From: Bordetella parapertussis | GTDB taxonomy: Bacteria; Pseudomonadota; Gammaproteobacteria; Burkholderiales; SG8-39 | Direction of reading: 5' to 3' | Assembly (NCBI GenBank): GCA_945869935.1 | Contig: CAMBSA010000047.1 | Location: 1 to 8,760, forward strand | DNA length: 8,760 nucleotides | Shown: positions 6,238-8,760 of the stretch, piece after piece | Layout of the letters: each line of letters opens with the position of its first letter | Numbering within the stretch: the stretch's first letter is position 1 | Notes under the pieces: model-generated | What the model was told of the DNA's origin: nothing | Databases searched by the model: none | What the model saw: only the letters and a program-made list of their open reading frames with translations | Position numbers and translations under genes: made by a program

Positions 6238-8315
6238 CGAGTTCTGCCTGCGTTTCCGAGGTCGATCCAGCGATCCGGGTTGAGCGACTCGGGAACCTGA
6301 TGCGCGATGAAAAGCACGGTAACTCGCCCGCGCAATTTCGAAATCGTAGCGCCGAGCAACTCGGAAGTGCGAGCGTCCAGCTGGCTGGTCGCCTCATCGA
6401 AAAGCAAAATCGCCGGACGCTTCAGTAGCGCGCGCGCGATGGCAATACGCTGCTTTTGCCCACCCGACAAACCCGCACCATGTTCGCCGAGCTGGGTGTT
6501 GTAACCCTGCGGCAGGGATTCGATGAAATCGTGTATCTCGGAATAACGACATGCGTTGACAACTTCATCGAACGTTGCTGCAGGATTGGCACGAACAATG
6601 TTCTCGAAGACAGAACCCGTGAACAGGACGGTCTCCTGGGGCACTACGCCAAGCTGCGAGCGCAGTTCATTGACCGCAAGTGTTCGAAGGTCCCTTCCCC
6701 CTATGCGGATCGCCCCTTCAAGCGGAATCACAAACCCCTGTAGCAGACGCGCAAGCGTGCTTTTCCCACTGCCTGACGTTCCGATGACCGCAACGCACGA
6801 ACCCGAGGAAATCCGGATCGAAACCCGATCCAGGATCAGGGGCAGGGTATCCATGTAGCGGTAGGAAACCGCGTCAAACTCTATCGAAGCATCCTGCAGG
6901 GTAGTGCGCGAAGGCACTGTTGCGTACGGCTCCGAAGGCGCGTCCGAGATGTCCTTGATACGCCTGACCGCGATCGCCGCCTGCTGGAATTCCTGCCACA
7001 ACCCCGCGATACGCAGCATCGGCTGGGCCATTCGTCCGGAAAACATCTGGAAGGCCACCAACATCCCGATGGTGAAGCCGGTGTTCTGCATGACCAGCCA
7101 TGCGCCTGCACACAATACAAGCAGCGACATCATCTGCTCGATCCACTGCGCTGCCACGTTGTAAGTGGAAGCGAGCGATCTCGCAGAAAAACCGGCGCTG
7201 AGATAGTCCGAGATGTCGTTCTCGTAGCGTCGTGCCAGCGGCGGTTCCATTTGAAGCGACTTGACTGTCTCTATGCCGGAAACATGCTCGGTAATAAACG
7301 CCTGGTTACGCGCGCCGATGAGAAATTGCCGGTCAAGCCGCCTGCGAAGCTCGGGGGCGACAAGGAGTGCGAGAGCTATCAGAGTCGACAGGGCCAGGAC
7401 CGCGATCCATGACAAGGCAGGGCTGTACCAGAACATGGCTGCACCAAATATCAACGCAAACGGCATTTCAATGAGCAGCAGCAATGCGGCGCCTGCGAGA
7501 AATTCGCGGATTGTTTCCACACCTTGCAACCGGGCGACCAGAGTGCCGGTAGATCGGTGCTCGAAATAGCGCGCAGGCAGCGCAAGAATGTGCGCGAATA
7601 GTCGCGTGGCGAGACGTGCGTCGACCCGGTTCCCGAGGTCAAGCAACAGGTACTGTCGCGCCCAGGAGATCACTGCGCCGAATGAGGTCGCGATCAGCAT
7701 CGCCACTGCGATGACCCACAGGGTTTGCGGTGACTGGTGAACGACCACCTTGTCTATCACCACTTGGGTGAGCAGCGGTGTCAGTAGCGAAAGAACCTGC
7801 AGGAACAACGAACCGAGGATTACAGCGACCCAGGTTGACCGATATCGCCACAATTCGCGGGCGACCCAGGAAAACCCGAACGACCACGATGCACGTTCGT
7901 CTAAAGCGCTGTCCGGAATTCTGAGTGAAAACGCTATGACGTCATCGGTATAGCGCGCTTTCAACTCCGATAAATCAACTGACTTTGGACCCTGAAGTTC
8001 AGGCTCGAGTATTTCCGCGAGACCGTGATCGACCCCAAGCAGCAGCGCTATTCCTCGAGGCGAGTGCTCCTCTTGCACAGCCCGAGAGAAGATCAAACTC
8101 GGATTCGAACTGCGGGTATCCCGAGAAATCGCGCCGGCATTTCGATGCCGCAAACCTAGGGACTCTGTCGCGGAGAAGATTGCCTGCAATCCATGCGGCG
8201 GCGGAAACCGCTGGCAAAGCAGTCCCGGATCAAAAGGCAGACTATGCAATCGGCAGAGATTGCCGATCGCCCATACGAAGTGATCGCCGGAAACGTTCGG
8301 TTTCTCTACAGCCAT
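6234..8315 (-). CDS. HlyB-like type I secretion ABC exporter with degenerate C39-like domain
   Basis: A 693-residue half-transporter that would use ATP to drive one-step export of an unfolded, C-terminally tagged protein. Residues 1-130 resemble the C39-like domain of HlyB (DHFVWAIGNLCRLHS aligns with its DYGLYALEILAQYHN), but His12 occupies the catalytic cysteine position and the usual catalytic His motif is not recognisable, so it should bind rather than cleave cargo. About six membrane segments span roughly 160-427. The ATPase is complete: Walker A GTSGSGKST (512-520), Q-loop Gln560, signature LSGGQ (616-620), Walker B ILLFDE (636-641), D-loop SQLD (644-647), H-loop His672. The C-terminus stops soon after the H-loop, shorter than HlyB. 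I chose ATG 8315 over 8369 because GGGAGGG lies 4 bases upstream of it; the other has no ribosome site. It is translationally coupled to the HlyD-like gene. The cargo is unknown. Confidence 0.93.
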   Translation of the reverse strand: MAVEKPNVSGDHFVWAIGNLCRLHSLPFDPGLLCQRFPPPHGLQAIFSATESLGLRHRNAGAISRDTRSSNPSLIFSRAVQEEHSPRGIALLLGVDHGLAEILEPELQGPKSVDLSELKARYTDDVIAFSLRIPDSALDERASWSFGFSWVARELWRYRSTWVAVILGSLFLQVLSLLTPLLTQVVIDKVVVHQSPQTLWVIAVAMLIATSFGAVISWARQYLLLDLGNRVDARLATRLFAHILALPARYFEHRSTGTLVARLQGVETIREFLAGAALLLLIEMPFALIFGAAMFWYSPALSWIAVLALSTLIALALLVAPELRRRLDRQFLIGARNQAFITEHVSGIETVKSLQMEPPLARRYENDISDYLSAGFSARSLASTYNVAAQWIEQMMSLLVLCAGAWLVMQNTGFTIGMLVAFQMFSGRMAQPMLRIAGLWQEFQQAAIAVRRIKDISDAPSEPYATVPSRTTLQDASIEFDAVSYRYMDTLPLILDRVSIRISSGSCVAVIGTSGSGKSTLARLLQGFVIPLEGAIRIGGRDLRTLAVNELRSQLGVVPQETVLFTGSVFENIVRANPAATFDEVVNACRYSEIHDFIESLPQGYNTQLGEHGAGLSGGQKQRIAIARALLKRPAILLFDEATSQLDARTSELLGATISKLRGRVTVLFIAHQVPESLNPDRWIDLGNAGRTR

Positions 8316-8361
8316 CCCGCCCTCCCGCGAGACTACGGGCGGGCCCATTGCACCGCCCCCA
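8316..8361 (-). other. GC-rich mRNA leader of the secretion operon with competing hairpins
   Basis: If transcription starts near 8361, the leader can fold two exclusive ways. GGGCGG (8358-8353) can pair with CCGCCC (8342-8337). Alternatively CCCGCCC (8343-8337) can pair with GGGCGGG (8322-8316), which overlaps the end of the ribosome site and reaches the ATG. The second fold would hide the start site. Both pairings are perfect, but in such GC-rich sequence they could be chance. Confidence 0.3.
8320..8326 (-). promoter_or_regulatory. Ribosome binding site deciding the ABC exporter start
   Basis: GGGAGGG on the minus strand, 4 bases before the ATG at 8315 (5 from its GGAGG core). The upstream in-frame ATG codons at 8369 and 8348 lack any comparable site. 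Confidence 0.75.
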
Positions 8362-8367
8362 CTCCGC

Positions 8368-8397
8368 ATTCTTTGTGCGGGGGTGATTCGCTGTCAA
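8368..8397 (-). promoter_or_regulatory. Candidate sigma-70 promoter of the secretion operon
   Basis: A perfect TTGACA (8397-8392) is followed, after 18 bases, by AAGAAT (8373-8368), a 4/6 match to the -10 consensus. The predicted start is about 8361, with a 46-base leader to the exporter ATG. The weak -10 and long spacer suggest that an activator may be needed; the dyad just upstream is a possible site for one. Confidence 0.5.
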
Positions 8398-8407
8398 TCC
8401 CTGCGCG

Positions 8408-8434
8408 CTTGTTATCTCAACAGGAGATAACAAG
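8408..8434. repeat. Perfect 11-bp inverted repeat, operator or terminator candidate
   Basis: CTTGTTATCTC and GAGATAACAAG are exact reverse complements separated by five bases. The dyad begins 15 bases after the stop of the upstream gene and ends 11 bases before the -35 box of the secretion promoter, centred near -60 from the predicted start. As RNA it would make a stable hairpin, but CGCGCAG follows rather than a U-tract, so intrinsic termination is weak. Its inner ATCTC-N5-GAGAT fits the T-N11-A spacing of LysR-type sites, and the position suits an activator. No regulator gene is visible. Confidence 0.6.
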
Positions 8435-8448
8435 AGATTGGAAAGTTG

Positions 8449-8760
8449 TCAGCGCCTGACTCGTGCAACTCTCATCTTCGGATCGACAAGCTTGCCCTTT
8501 TCGATGATGACCTTTCCATCCAGCGCAACTGTGCAATCGCGCATAGGGACATCGTAGTGTCCTCGCGTATTGCGCTTTCCTCCACCCTGAGAATTCGGGC
8601 CGGTCGAAAACAGGAAATTCCCTGGAAACGTGCGCGTCGATGCACGATTGTGCTCGGACACATCGCCGTTGAGCGCCATACCGTGCCACAACGACTGCGG
8701 ATTCAACCCCCATCCGAGGTGCGACACTGCGTAGGGATCCTTGTCCCTCGAATTCATCTT
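8449..8760 (-). CDS. C-terminal part of a NicX-like 2,5-dihydroxypyridine dioxygenase / aminopeptidase-T-like protein (partial)
   Basis: The last 103 codons of a gene that enters from beyond the right edge; the frame is open to 8760 and ends in TGA at 8451-8449. The sequence (AVSHLGWGLNP, GNFLFSTGPN, GHYDVPM, CTVALDG) resembles the C-terminus of NicX, the Fe(II) dioxygenase that opens the ring of 2,5-dihydroxypyridine in nicotinic acid breakdown, and related proteins often labelled leucyl aminopeptidase. Counting from the Met at 8757, His13, Ser51, His67 and Asp69 are spaced 38, 16 and 2 apart, against 37, 16 and 2 for the NicX iron ligands as I remember them (His265, Ser302, His318, Asp320). 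This supports a metal-dependent enzyme of this family. The actual substrate is unknown, because the family is broad and most of the protein is outside the window. Confidence 0.7.
   Translation of the reverse strand, partial: KMNSRDKDPYAVSHLGWGLNPQSLWHGMALNGDVSEHNRASTRTFPGNFLFSTGPNSQGGGKRNTRGHYDVPMRDCTVALDGKVIIEKGKLVDPKMRVARVRR

Noticed and set aside
8316..8369. Upstream ATG starts of the ABC exporter at 8369 and 8348
   Set aside because: Neither has a Shine-Dalgarno, and the extra residues are Gly/Pro-rich and unlike HlyB. The ATG at 8315 has GGGAGGG at proper spacing. The 8369 ATG also falls in the predicted -10 box.
8364..8380. Hairpin CCGCA/TGCGG with a 7-base loop
   Set aside because: It overlaps the predicted -10 box and would lie mostly upstream of the transcription start. 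Five base pairs with a long loop is expected by chance here.

Overview
The window looks like chromosomal DNA of a polyhydroxyalkanoate (PHA)-storing proteobacterium. A betaproteobacterium is most likely, because the PhaA, PhaB and PhaC proteins resemble the Cupriavidus-type class I system in length, motif spacing and sequence as I recall it. Genus cannot be fixed from the sequence alone. All seven genes are on the minus strand, coding is dense, and no gene-free stretch exceeds about 165 bases. I see no tRNA, rRNA, insertion sequence, CRISPR array or phage gene.

In transcription order (right to left): (1) 8760-8449 is the C-terminal end of a gene that enters from beyond the window; it resembles NicX-type 2,5-dihydroxypyridine 5,6-dioxygenases of the aminopeptidase-T-like family. 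(2) 8448-8316 is a 133-base regulatory gap holding a perfect 11-bp inverted repeat, a TTGACA-type promoter, and a GC-rich leader with competing hairpins. (3) 8315-6234 and 6237-4894 are a type I secretion pair: an HlyB-like ABC exporter with a degenerate C39-like N-terminal domain, and an HlyD-like membrane fusion protein, coupled by an ATGA overlap. Neither an outer-membrane TolC partner nor a secreted substrate is in the window. (4) 4893-4788 holds a near-consensus promoter, TTGACA-N17-AATAAT. A TGC-N3-GCA palindrome in its spacer resembles operators of the PHA-responsive repressor PhaR. (5) 4787-36 is a phaC-phaA-phaB-phaB operon.

The PHA genes form a complete pathway. PhaA condenses two acetyl-CoA, PhaB reduces acetoacetyl-CoA to (R)-3-hydroxybutyryl-CoA, and PhaC polymerises it. 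The unusual part is two consecutive, clearly diverged phaB genes whose cofactor-binding loops differ. The spacers between the pha genes (92 to 164 bases) each carry small GC-rich hairpins without U-tracts.

Most of the window is conventional. The best leads are the phaC promoter/operator, the paired reductases, the dyad upstream of the secretion operon, and the secretion pair that lacks its cargo. I did not find a clearly new type of system.
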